Origin: Symbiodinium natans
Taxonomy: Eukaryota; Sar; Dinophyceae; Suessiales; Symbiodiniaceae
Direction of reading: 5' to 3'
NCBI GenBank assembly: GCA_905221605.1
Contig: CAJNDS010000574.1
Coordinates: 5,001-69,000 of the forward strand
Length of the DNA: 64,000 bases
The notes under the pieces were generated by a model. The model was not told the origin of the DNA, searched no databases, and saw only the letters and a list, made by a program, of their open reading frames with translations. How positions within the stretch are numbered: position 1 is the first letter of the stretch; every line of letters starts with the position of its first letter. The translations under genes were made by a program, and so were the position numbers. Positions 55,123 through 64,000 of the stretch are shown in pieces.

Positions 55123-57117
55123 TTTTTCGGAATAAGTAGCTATAGCAAGAACCCAGAACCAAACAAAGTATTGAAGCATAGTACTCCAACAGCCAGTTAA
55201 GAACCCCGTAGCTAGGGATTTCAGGGCTTTGATGCATGCCAAGGCGAACTTCTCCAACAACCAAGGGAAAAAAGGTTAAACTGAACAAATGCTACAAAAT
55301 AAGGAAGCCCTAGAAGTTTAAAGTTCAGCTCTTGGCTTAGTAAGAAGGATGGTGCAAAAGAAATGCGCACTTCAACCGCTGAAAGGAAGCCACCCCTGCC
55401 ATAAGCAAGCTAAACCCTGAACCCTGAGCCTGGAACCCAGAACCCGGAACCCAGAACCTGGAACCCAGAATTATAAACCCTCAGCCCTAAACTCCTAAAC
55501 TCCTAAACCCTAAACCCCCAACCCTAGCGAGGGGGAGTTTGCGGAGATGAGCACCCCGGAGCCCCAAACCTCTCAGGCCCGTCCTGAACCCTGTTCCTGG
55601 TTGGAGATTTGGGTTTAGGGTTTAGGGTTTAGGGTTTAGGGTTTAGGGTTTAGGGTTTAGGGTTTAGGGTTTAGGGCTTAGTTTACATCTCGGTGGTTGC
55701 CTGCCCAGAACCGAAAATCGTCTGGAAGTAGATCCTTTAAATTTCGGTTCTTGTTTCTGGATACATTATAACCTCCAAGCCCCCAAATTCGGCTGCTAAG
55801 TCCTCTGCTCTGAAAACCCTAAACCCTAAACCCTAAACCCTAAACCCTAAACCCTAAACCCTAAACCCTAAACCCTAAACCCTAAAGCCTAAACCCTAAA
55901 CCCTAAACCCTAAACTCCGAACCGCCAAGCCCAAGGCCTGAATCCACAATCTCCCCAAGGCGTCAATTTGAAATTCGCGTAGTGTCTAGGGGTTCTACCT
56001 TGGACCTTTAAGGTTTAGGGTTTAGGGTGTAGGGTTTAGGGTTTAGGGTTTAAGGTTGAAATCTTGGGTTTTGGGGGGTCCCTTGCGAAGGCCCCTTAAG
56101 GGAATGTAAGGGCATGCTAGGTGTACATTTAGGGTTTAGGGTTTAGGGTTTAGGGTTTAAGGGAATCTAACGGCCATGTTAGGAGTGACATTCTGGGGAG
56201 CCTTTAGGGGCACAGCCTTAGGGGTCCGAGCCTTTCATAGCTTGATACTGTAAGTATCTGAGACCTAAGCCCAAAACCCCGTCTCCGCTAGGATGTTCTA
56301 AGGCCCCCGGCATTTTCTGCGCTGTTGCCTGGTTGCTGCTTTAAGGGCTTCGTCTTGTAGGAGCCCTTGACTGTTGCCCAGCCCCAAACCCTACAGTAAG
56401 CCCAAAACCCTAGCTGGTAGGGGCCCTCCACTTTTCAACTTTAACACTGAGTCCGCTGGTCTGGGGCAGAAAAGCCTTAAACCCTAAACCCTAAACCCTA
56501 AACCCTGAAACCCCAAACCTGAAACCCTAAACCCTAAATCCTAAACCCTACATCCCCAAAACCCTAAAACCCTCAGCTTCTTGCCGATCTTGGATGCATC
56601 GAGCAAAGCTCCAGGCCGCTTTAGAAAGCTGAGTTTAGCCTTGCCTCCCAAAGCAGGATACGACCGCATGTGGCCCTCACAGCGCAGAATTTCTTGGGGG
56701 CGCAGCGAGCCCTAAACGAGTGTATACCCGAAACTCTGAACCCTAAACCCTAAACCCTAAACCCTAAATCACTATAGACCATGGCCCATGTGCCACAAGG
56801 GGATGATGGAATTTCATGGGGTATGCGATCCAAAGAAGAGGGTTCCTTTGGTCCGCAAGGCTCGGATAGAACCAGTAGCCTGGCGGAGGACAGCCTCTCT
56901 CAGCCAAACTGCATAGAAAAACCATGTCCCAACTCTTGGCTGGTTTAGGGTTTCGGGTTTAGGGTTGAGGGTTTAGGGTTCAGGGATTAACCCTGAACCC
57001 AGAAAACCCTAAACCCTGAGCCCCACACCCCACTGCGACAAAAGCCAGGCTGCTTGTGATCACAAAGTACCGGGCGTCGTCGGCGTGGACCGACTGGCAG
57101 TGGACATGGACAGCCCA
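52306..57117 (-). CDS. YTH-domain RNA-binding protein (m6A reader type), exons
   Basis: Three minus-strand exons match consecutive parts of a YTH domain. About 57045-57117 reads ADDARYFVITSS, the family's opening strand. 53631-53680 reads HNVWATQRKNEQKLDE, containing the conserved WAT-(3)-NE block; that Trp is one of the methyl-adenine cage residues. 52306-52369 reads AYRGGSPVFLLFSVQRSEAY, matching the family's core 'LFFSV..S..FQG' strand. The 53631 junction is GAG-GC and the next exon follows CAG with GCC; the 52306 donor is AAG-GTGTTTAGGG. YTH proteins bind N6-methyladenosine in RNA and act in mRNA processing or decay. Continuation past 52306 is not found: the next 10 kb downstream is satellite DNA. 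Other exon-like islands lie between 53.7 and 57 kb, where the domain has room for only about 15 residues. Confidence 0.68.
52391..52592 (+). repeat. TTTAGGG array, 28 uniform units
   Basis: The longest uniform array in the right domain, 22 bp upstream of the acceptor of the YTH exon 52306-52369 (transcribed strand reads CCCTAAA). Confidence 0.97.
53131..53228. mobile_element. Hairpin family B element with C-run centre
   Basis: The arms CCCTTATACCAACAGTCCTT and GGACTGTTAGTATAAGGAGG, with further symmetry GGGACGTGCC/GGCACATCCC outside, are separated by a C14 tract in the loop. Confidence 0.8.
53779..54062 (-). CDS. Exon candidates between YTH segments
   Basis: 53977-54062 follows CGACTAG, reads LHEHPETKQLLANLRMDESQ and onward to EAKTLRK, and is followed directly by GTTTAGGG. 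53779-53840 follows CTCAAG, reads KKELATIQHARTTYLEPWHG, and is followed by GTACGG. Both look genuine by composition and splice signals, yet they lie between exons that should be adjacent in a YTH domain. They could be an insertion in the domain loop, alternative exons or exons of another gene caught by rearrangement. Confidence 0.45.
55080..55215. repeat. TG microsatellite inside a dispersed repeat
   Basis: (GT)14 with a T9 run (55093-55127) followed by AAGTAGCTATAGCAAGAACC-CAGAACCAAAC and CATAGTACTCC. The same words, diverged, follow an AT-rich segment at 19245-19320 (GAAGCTATCGTAGGAACCCAG, TATAGTACTCC), so both are copies of one element family. Confidence 0.65.
56572..56908 (-). CDS. Two longer exon candidates, unrecognised protein
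   Basis: 56773-56908 has an excellent acceptor (GTTTTTCTATGCAG), reads LAERGCPPPGYWFYPSLADQ and on to AYPMKFHHPLVAHGPWSI, and ends at GTGATTTAGGG. 56572 to about 56703 reads ILRCEGHMRSYPALGGKAKL and on to ALLDASKIGKKL, ending at a GTTTTAGGG-type donor. Both are over 40 codons without a stop and with biased, protein-like composition, including aromatic and His clusters. Family not recognised. Smaller islands at about 54490-54540 (VVKSIRRLHNSALHF) and 54822-54866 (TCETCEWGALSV, a Cys pair) may be part of the same transcript. Confidence 0.45.
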
Positions 57118-57119
57118 AA

Positions 57120-57250
57120 AAGTGATATGAAGCAGGGTATATATTTCTGTTTTTGGTGAGTGTATATACGGTTCCTTTTTAATATTGGTGAGTGTATATA
57201 CTGGGTGTCCATTGGGGGTACAAGAAATATAAACCCTACTTCATATAGGG
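57120..57250 (-). mobile_element. Hairpin family F element, opposite orientation
   Basis: GATATGAAGCAGGGTATATA at the left, AATATAAACCCTACTTCATA at the right; internal ATTGGTGAGTGTATATACT is the complement of the interior at 10340-10482. It lies just upstream of the first YTH exon (57117). Confidence 0.85.
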
Positions 57251-57495
57251 GCCTACCACTATTGAATTAGGCTGCGTATGTTCAGGTTTAATCAGGATCG
57301 AAGTGTGTGTTCGATAACGGGGAAGCAGAGTCCTCCCACAAGAAACTCATTCAAGAATCATACTCTAGATTAACTAGAGAATGTTAAGACTGTGCTGCAA
57401 CTACTTGACTTGGGATGGGTCTGTTGGGGGTACTTTTGAACCATGCACATATGGGGAAGCCTAAACCCTAAACCCCAAGCCCCAAACCGTACACC

Positions 57496-57952
57496 CTAAC
57501 CATCCGCAGCTGTAGAAGACAAGTGATCCGTTTGGCCAAGGACATGCACCGTGAGAGCATGCAGGCATCGCCGATTGGCTCGGCCGAAAATCTGTGAGTC
57601 CGCGAACTGCATCCGGCCGCGGAGACGCTGAGCTTCCTTTCTGTCAAGGCGGCCCTCCCTTACGGCAGTCAGCAAGGCTTGGGCCAGTTTTTGCGACAAG
57701 GCGTGTTGTCAATCTCCCGTCTGCCACTGGTAGCAAATTCCAGATTCACAACTACCCCTAGGGACGTGAATGACGGGCCGAAGTCCTAAGCTTTGGAGCC
57801 TTGCTCGGCGAATTGCCAACCAAGCAAGTGGAACAGTCTTGGCACTGTCCAGGCCGTGCTGCTGACCTTGACCTCCGTTGCTATAGTGGGGAAATCGTCA
57901 TAGTAATTGGTCCACATAGCGCCTAGACTGCAGCCTGATGCCCTTCCAACAC
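57496..57952 (-). pseudogene. DIRS-like reverse transcriptase remnant
   Basis: On the minus strand from about 57952 the frame reads GAMWTNYYDDFPTI. YYDD is the catalytic aspartate box of reverse transcriptase palm domains, followed by SSTAWTVPRLFHLLGW and, further on, FTSLGVVVNLEF. Near 57700 the frame shifts to one continuing as KEAQRLRGRMQFADSQIFGR, the connection-like region that follows the palm in DIRS-type retroelements common in dinoflagellates. There is an in-frame TAG at 57786-57788 and a frame change near 57700, so it is inactive. No tyrosine recombinase or terminal repeats are visible. It is about 150 residues of a much longer ORF, bounded on both sides by telomere-like tracts. Confidence 0.75.
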
Positions 57953-58592
57953 CCTGAAATCCTAACTCGAAAGCCCAAACTCTCCTGTAAACCGTAACTT
58001 CTTAGGGTAGTTGCATGGTCCCTTAGTATGGGCCCGTAAAAAGGGGACCACCCCTTGTATACCCCTTATGTACCCTATAAAACCTAGGGGCCAGGCTTCA
58101 GAACCCTTTAAGGAAGTTTAAGGTAAGGGAACACATAGAGCGCACTTATAGCTACCCTTAGATAAACCCGAAACCCGCCCTTGGCCCTAAGCCCTCAACC
58201 CTTTGCAGGCCCCAAAAAACAAACCCTGTAAACCCGGAATCCCAAATCCCCAACCCCTCTAAGTCCCTAAGCCCTTAACCCGTGAACCTGAAGTCTTCAA
58301 CCCCGCAAGCCCTCTAAGGCCTAAGCCCTACAACCCCATGTAACCCTCCAAGCCATCCTAAGCCATAAGCCTTCTACACCCAAAGCCCTGCAAGCCCAAG
58401 CCCTCTACGCCCTCAACCCTGGGCCCTAAAACCTCAAAACCCTAAAACCCTAAACCTCAAAACCTCAAACCCCAAACCCCAAATCCTAAACCCCAAGTAA
58501 ATCCTAAACCCGAAGCTTCAAACCCTAAACCCCAAATCCTAACCCCCCCCCCCCCCAAAAAAAAAAAAAAAAAAAAACTGAAACACTGGCAC

Positions 58593-61500
58593 CTGGACTG
58601 ATTGCCTCTGTCGAAGGCGGCCCTCGTCAACCTCAGAACTGTCAAGCGATCGGCTGGGGCCTCTGGCTTGGGGTTTAGGGTTTAGGGTTTAGGGTTTAGG
58701 GTTTAGGGTTTAGGGTTTAGGGTTTAGGGTTTAGGGTTTAGGGTTTAGGGTTTAGGGTTTAGGGTTTAGGGTTTAGGGTTTAGGGTTAGGGTGTAGGCCA
58801 CAGGCATCCGATTCAGGATTCAGGATTCAGGATTCAGGGTTTAGGGTTTGAGTTCAAGGGGGGTATCCAACCCAAGGTTCCCGAATACTCCCCTCTACTC
58901 CCTACGGCTCCCTAAGCCTCCCTAAGGTTCCCTGGGTACCTACCCCCATGAACCCCCCTCCCTTAAGCACCCTATAATAGAATATTCAACCCTGGAGCCT
59001 TCAATCCAAACACACGTCTTACCACCCTAATGCCCTAAAGCCTAGACCCTAAAACCTCAAAACCCTTAAGCTCCAGAACCCTAAACCCTGAAACCCTCAA
59101 ACTCTGAAACCCTAAGCCCTAAAACTCTAAAACCCTACCCAGAGCTGCAGTCTCCACAATCCCTACGGCAAACCACAACCCAACCACCCTCATCCGCAGA
59201 GTACTCAGGTCATGGAGAATAGAGCTTGAGACTCCGCACCCTAAACCCTAAACCCTGAACCCAAAAGCCGAAAGCAATCCTCCCAACCCTGACAACCCTA
59301 AAGACCCTCAAAATTGGTCACGTACGGGGGCGAAGTCAACCTTTGCAACAGCTGCTGACGCTCAGCCAGATCTCCAGGTTGGTACAAGCACAACACGCGG
59401 AAGAGCAAAGCAACAGTCGAAATGTTGCGCGAAGTCACAAGATCCTGATGCACCTGTTCCGGAAGGGCACGAACCAACATCTGAAACGCCCTGGCCTCAA
59501 GCCTTTGATAAGCAGGAGCCCTCAAGGTTCGTGAAGCTTCAGGGACAATGCGAATCCTGTCAAGGGGAGACGCAAGCTGCCATCGCATGTAAAGATCATC
59601 GGCTTCCCGTTCAACAAGACTCCACCACTCAGCAGAGGCTGGGCTCAAGTCGTTCATGAACGGACGAATGCTTACGAACCAGTTCCCTCAAAGGGGGCTT
59701 GGGATTTAGGGCTTCGAGTCTGGGACTCAGAGCCACCCGGAACCCTCCCCCAACCCAAGTAGACCCTCACAACCCTCATACAACCCCCGAAACCTCAAAC
59801 CCAAAAACAGCCCAAGCTCTTTGAAACCCTAAACCCTAAACCCTAAACCCTAAACCCTAAACCCTAAACCCTAAACCCTAAACCCTAAACCCTAAACCCT
59901 AAACCCTAAACCCTAAACCCTAAACCTAACCCTAAACCCTAAACCCTAAACCCTAAACCCTAAACCCTAAACCCTAAACCCTAAACCTAAACCCTAAACC
60001 CTAAACCCTAAACCCTAAACCCTAAACCCTAAACCCTAACCCCCAAACCCTAAACCCTAAACCTCTAAACCCTAAACCCGGGCTCGGCAACCGGCATCGA
60101 AGGGCGATGCCGAGACGTGGGCGTCGAAAGGCGAGGCATCGAACGGAGACGCTGCGCTGCCTGCACGAGTGTTTAGGGTTTAGGGTTTAGGGTTTGGGGT
60201 TTGGGGTTTGGGGTTTAGGGTTCGGGGTTTAGGGTTTGGGGATTAGGGTTTGGGGTTTGGGGCTTGGGGTTTTGGGTTTTGGGTTTGGGCTTTGGGGTTT
60301 AGGGTTTTGGGGTTTTGGGTTTGGGGATTTGGGTTTGGGGTTTGGGGTTTGGGGTTTGGGGTTTGGGGTTTGGGGTTTGGGGTTTGGGGTTTGGGGTTTG
60401 GGGTTTGGGGTTTGGGGCTGGGGTTTAGGGTTTAGGGTTTGTGGTTTGGGGTTTTGGGTTGAGAACTTAGGGTGGAGGGGGCGTGAGGGTTGGGGCCTAG
60501 AGGTTAAGATGTTTTCCTGATGGTTTGGCAGTGGGGTTTCCGGGGTGGGGGGTAGAGGGGTTGAGGGTTTAGGGTACATCTTGGGCCAAGGGGCTCGTCT
60601 GTCATGTGTCTTAACATGCTTTTGGCTAAGCAGTTCGTGCTTAAGGGCTACCAGTTCAGGAGTTCCCCTAAACCCGAAGATACCTCAAACCGTAAAACCC
60701 CAAACCCCGAAGTACCCTAAGCCCTAAACCCCAAACAAGTTATGGTTTCTTGTTAGCCCAGTTATCATGTGTTAATACGGGCGCCCTTTTTGGGGGTTGG
60801 TTACTGTACAAGGGAACCTTAAACTAAAAAAAGGGCAAAGGGTACCTCTGAGCTAGCCTAGACCCTAAAACCCTAAAACCCTAAAACCTAAACCCTAAAC
60901 CGTAAACCCTAAACCCTAAACCCTGCACCCTAAACCCTAAACCCTGAAGGTCGACATGTAGGCTTCCAGGAAAGCCCTGAAGCCCAGATCCGATCCCGGA
61001 TCCACGCCCGGCCTTCTTTGGGCTCCTCCCTTGGCTTCACATCCGCCTGGGTTTCGAGTTTAGGGTTTAGGGTTTCGGGTTTAGGGTTTAGGGTTTCGGG
61101 TTTAGGGTTTCGGGTTTAGGGTTTCAGGCGCAGGTTTTCAGGTTTGGAGGAAGGCGGGGGGGGGGGGGTGTTGGGTTCTGGGGCGCTCCACTTCCTTCGT
61201 CTTCTTTGCAGGGGCGGCTGGGGACAAGCCAAACCGAGACCCGAAACCCGAAACCGGAAATTCCTAAACCCTTAAACCCTAAACCCTAAACCCTGAACCC
61301 TCGGCGGCTCGTTCGCTACTGAAGCAAGTGTGTGGCCTTGGGGGCGTTTTACCATGTTTTGCGGAAGAATTTGGGTGGGGGGAAGGGGGGGGGGGGCTGA
61401 GCATCGATGAACCCCGAAGCTCCAACCGGTTTAGGGTTTAGGGTTTAGGGTTTAGGGTTTAGGGTTTAGGGTTTAGGGTTTAGGGTTTAGGGTTTAGGGT

Positions 61501-63747
61501 TTAGGGTTTAGGGTTAGCCGGGTTTTACGGGCTTAGGGTTGGGTCGGATGAGTCACTCTTATCTCGGAACTGAAGGTGCGCCACCGATCAGTCACAATTG
61601 GATTCAGGGTTGAGGGACAAAACGTCCTAACTAAACCCTAAACCCTAAACCCTAAACCCTAAACCCTAAACCCTAAGCCCTAAGCCCTAAGCCCTAAGCC
61701 CTAAGCCCTAGACCCTAAACCCAAAGCCCCAAACCCTATGCCCCAACACCTAAGCCCCAAACCCTAAACCCCTAAAACCATCCCCTGTTGACTTGGCGTC
61801 GCGCCACGGCCACGCGCCCGGGCGTCAGCGCCCGCCCCGGCCTTCAGCGTGGATCCGGGATTAGGACTTCTTGTGCATCCTAATTCAGACCTTAAACCCT
61901 AAACCCTGAACACTACACCCTAAACCCTAAACCCTGAACACTAAACCCTGAACACTAAACCCGAAACCCTAAACCCTAAACCCTAAACCCTAAGCCTGAA
62001 CCCTGAACCCTGGACACTCAACCCTAAATCTCAGGCAGCTGGTCCTTCGTTGCACTGCATGCCTCTTCAGGACATAGACGCCTCTCACGTAGTGGATCGC
62101 CACGCCTTTCCAAGGTGCTTCCGGCAGCCAGGCGCCTTTTTCGCTTGCCCGACTGACGTCTACGGCGGTCATGCCCTAAACCCTAAACCCTAAACCCTAA
62201 ACCCTAAACCCTAAACCCTAAACCCTGAACCCTAAACCCTAAACCCTAAACCCTCAACCCTCAACCCCAAACCCCGAACTGCAATAGTATGCTGCCTCTG
62301 ACACCAGAGTTCAAAAGCGAGAATGATACCTGCTGGGTGCTGCCGGGCATCGTATATAATACGTAACCCGTAACCCATAACCCCTAAACCGTAAACCCTA
62401 AATCCTAAATCCTAAATCCTAAATCCTAAGCCCTAAACCCTAAACTCTAAACTCTAAACCCCAAACCCTAAAACCCTACCAAGCCGTGACACTTCGGGCA
62501 CTGTGAGGTGCCAAACGTGGTCTCAAGCAAGAACAGCTGAACTGAGAGGTTTAAGGCTCAGGGTTTTGAAGGGTGAACATGGAAGAGCTCTAAACCCTAA
62601 ACCCTAAACCCTAAACCCTAAACCCTAAACCCTAAACCCTAAACCCTAAACCCTAAACCCTAAACCCTAAACCCTAAACCCTAAACCCTAAACCCTCAAC
62701 CCTACATGAGAGCCCTAAAGCTTCAGTCCCACTCCTTGAAGCGACTGAGATCCCTGCTTTGCCACATTGCCCGCTGGCATCTCCCCTTAGAGAGCCAACT
62801 CGCGGGTGTAGGCTTTAGGGTTTAGGGTTTAGGGCTTTAGGCTTTAGGGTTTAGGGTTTAGGGTTTAGGGTTTAGGGTTTAGGGCTTAGGGCTTTAGGGT
62901 TTAGGGTTTAGGGTTTAGGGTTTAGGGTTTCGGGTTTAGGGTTCAGGGTTAGGGGTTTAGGGTTTAGGCCTTAGGGTTCAGGGTTAGGGGTTTAGGGTTT
63001 AGGGCTTAGGGTTCAGGGTTAGGGGTTTAGGGTTTAGGGCTCGGGGTTCAGGGTTAGGGTTTAGGGCTTAGGGTTTAGGGAAGTTGTATGGGGTTTGGGC
63101 ACCAAGAACGTTTGGAACGAAACATGTTTCCTCGAAACGCTTTGCACGAACACGTTTCGAACGAAAGGTCTTGAGCGAAACACTGTTGTGTGACTTCTCA
63201 TGGGACCACCATGCACTAGACCAAGGAGTAACCTAGGAATAAAAATGGTACGGTTTTTGGTTTTCAGGGGAATATAAGGAAACCCCAACCCCCCAAAACA
63301 AAAAGGAAATAAGTGCCTACTCCAGGTCCTGCAAGAGCCTTTTGGGAATTCACCGGAGGAGGAGGATCCTTGGCTTCTCCACTGTCTCCCCGGAGAAAAG
63401 AATAAGTCGAAATGATCGAAATGGGTTTAGGGTTTAGGGTTTAGGGCCAAGTTTAGGGTTTAGGATTTAGGATTTAGGATTTAGGGCTTCGGGTTTAGGG
63501 TTTCCAATCTTCACCACCCCTTCTTTTCTCCCGCTTTGGGTTTGAGGGTTTTGGGGTTTAGGGTTGTGGGGCTTTGGGACTAGGGTTTTCAAGGTTTTGA
63601 AAGGTCTTTAAGGCCTTTATGGGTTTGTAGGGGTTTGTTTATTGCAGGTTTAGGGTGCAACATTTATCCTATGCACCTCCACCCGACTTACCCTCATCTT
63701 GGGTGCCCTGCTGCGCCGTTCCGATGGCAGTGTGGCGCGTGGCTGTG
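58593..63747 (-). CDS. Series of exon candidates of one or more unrecognised genes
   Basis: Minus-strand exon candidates in transcript order: 63692-63747 (QPRATLPSERRSRAPKM, donor GTAAGT), 63354-63381 (EKPRILLL, donor GTGAAT), 62480-62536 (LFLLETTFGTSQCPKCHGL, a CxxCHG zinc-type pair; donor GTAGGG), 62031-62172 (begins with ATG; TAVDVSRASEKGAWLPEAPW and more), about 61787-61847 (Gly/Arg/Ala-rich), about 61163-61217 (APAKKTKEVERPRTQ), about 60953-61046 (ADVKPREEPKEGRAWIRDRI), 60078-60160 (three copies of SPFDA; donor GTTTAGGG), 58593-58665 (EAPADRLTVLRLTRAAFDRG, donor GTGCC). Some may be the N-terminal part of the YTH gene. The retroelement pieces at 57.5 and 59.3 kb lie among them. No assignment attempted. 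Confidence 0.38.
59298..59693 (-). pseudogene. Copia-type retrotransposon Gag-like remnant
   Basis: One open frame of 119 codons from ATG at 59657 (open back to a TGA near 59690) reads ASAEWWSLVEREADDLYMRW, later RTLRAPAYQRLEARAFQML, VHQDLVTSRNISTVALLFRV and LCLYQPGDLAERQQLLQRL. The pattern (WW at the start, a conserved 'LYQPG..AER..LL..L..PP') is the Gag N-terminal region of Ty1/copia-like elements that are abundant in Symbiodiniaceae; this is from memory of the family, not a search. It ends at the island boundary after about 130 residues, with no protease, integrase, RT or LTRs in sight. It may instead have been co-opted as an exon of the surrounding gene. Confidence 0.6.
59823..60078 (+). 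repeat. CCCTAAA array, about 36 units
   Basis: Nearly uniform with occasional CCTAAA deletions; its right edge meets exon 60078-60160 exactly, so on the transcribed strand the intron starts GTTTAGGG. Confidence 0.96.
60180..60465 (+). repeat. TTTGGGG-type array
   Basis: Starts as TTTAGGG then shifts to TTTGGGG and TTTTGGG units; translations such as Gly-Phe-Gly-Val-Trp or Pro-Lys-Pro-Gln are repeat by-products on each strand. Confidence 0.93.
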
Positions 63748-63874
63748 CTAGGAACGGCCCGCAGGATTTAGGTGGATGGATAGAGCTGAGGTCTCTTTTG
63801 CATTGCTTCCTAAGACCTGTGTAACCTACACCCTTGACACCCGAAAACGTATACAATCTACACCCTATAACTAG

Positions 63875-63985
63875 AAGCCATACCAGGACGGGCTATTAGA
63901 CCCTATGACCCCTTAAAAAGGCCCTGCATAGGGTTGATGATGGGGATTATAAGGCCTCATAGCCCATCCTGGTATGTATGCCTAA
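63875..63985. mobile_element. Hairpin element with ATACCAGGACGGGCTAT ends
   Basis: CATACCAGGACGGGCTATTA pairs with TCATAGCCCATCCTGGTATG; the centre GCATAGGGTTGATGATGGGG is weakly symmetrical. A looser hairpin at 40455-40620 (AGGTTAACC/GGTTAAAGGTTACC) may be related only in style. Confidence 0.8.
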
Positions 63986-64000
63986 GCTTTATAGGTGGAA

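Larger units (their letters stand above)
52150..64000. repeat. Interspersed telomere-type arrays, right domain
   Basis: Same pattern as the left domain, resuming abruptly after a 10.8-kb gap. Clear blocks: 52704-52850, 53706-53775, 53852-53976, 54550-54610, 55612-55680, 55815-55917, 58669-58787, 61429-61515, 62174-62272, 62588-62702 and a degenerate run 62813-63082. 52190-52302 grades from AAACCCC units into AAACCCT units within one array; 60180-60460 is mostly TTTGGGG and related units. Such homogeneous variant blocks suggest local amplification of single mutant units. Confidence 0.96.

Noticed and set aside
1-64000. Window as a chromosome end (telomere or subtelomere)
   Set aside because: Arrays alternate orientation throughout and are separated by ordered exons of conserved genes; a true telomere would be one long array in one orientation at an end.

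Overview
ORGANISM. This is nuclear DNA of a eukaryote whose telomere-type repeat is TTTAGGG, very probably a dinoflagellate. Four observations support that. (1) Every exon that can be placed with confidence lies on the minus strand, from one end of the window to the other, as in dinoflagellate unidirectional gene arrays. (2) Exons are tiny (about 30-175 nt). (3) 5' splice sites are mostly GC, with some GT and a likely GA, and nearly every 3' site is AG followed by an exonic G. These are the unusual rules reported for Symbiodinium-type genomes. (4) Two decayed retroelement fragments, a DIRS-type reverse transcriptase and a copia-type Gag, resemble dinoflagellate families. The species cannot be named from sequence alone. 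LAYOUT. 0.3-41.3 kb and 52.1-64 kb share one texture: short non-repetitive islands of 50-300 bp alternate with arrays of TTTAGGG/CCCTAAA in both orientations. The islands are not random. Read on the minus strand, many are exons and the telomere-type arrays sit in the introns. 15.4 kb to the left edge: a folate-biopterin transporter (FBT/BT1, major facilitator superfamily) gene in at least 19 exons, complete from the first transmembrane region to about the tenth. 17.9-22.9 kb: an unrecognised gene. 23.5-25.4 kb: a compact, apparently complete small gene with an ATG exon and a stop exon. 26-27.4, 27.9-31.8, 32.6-36.8 and 37.3-41 kb: further unrecognised minus-strand genes, four of whose 3' exons end in stop codons (27931, 32605, 37324, and 23511 for the small gene). 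52.3-57.1 kb: exons of a YTH-domain (m6A reader) protein, with intervening exons whose order is puzzling. 57.5-57.95 kb and 59.3-59.7 kb: the retroelement remnants. 58.6-63.8 kb: more minus-strand exons. 41.3-52.1 kb is different: no telomere-type arrays and no convincing exons, only satellites (AT dinucleotides, a TTTTAATAG array, a 31-bp array, about 103-bp and 88-bp hairpin satellites), three near-identical segmental repeats of about 1.2-1.5 kb, an AT-rich perfect palindrome and a 100-N assembly gap. MOBILE AND REPEATED DNA. At least six families of short hairpin (MITE-like) elements occur, often next to or interrupted by telomere-type arrays. A distinctive element family occurs three times (about 14.5, 20.8 and 34.0 kb): it shares a conserved left module but carries a different tandem-repeat core in each copy. 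MAIN POINT. The most unusual feature is telomere-type repeats as ordinary intron filling. In the G-rich sense orientation the unit GTTTAGG carries both GT and AG, and several introns begin exactly with it. FUNCTIONAL LINKS. The identified genes (a membrane transporter, an RNA reader and unknowns) do not form an obvious pathway; their shared property is strand and intron architecture. All intron-exon calls are by eye and unsupported by transcripts.
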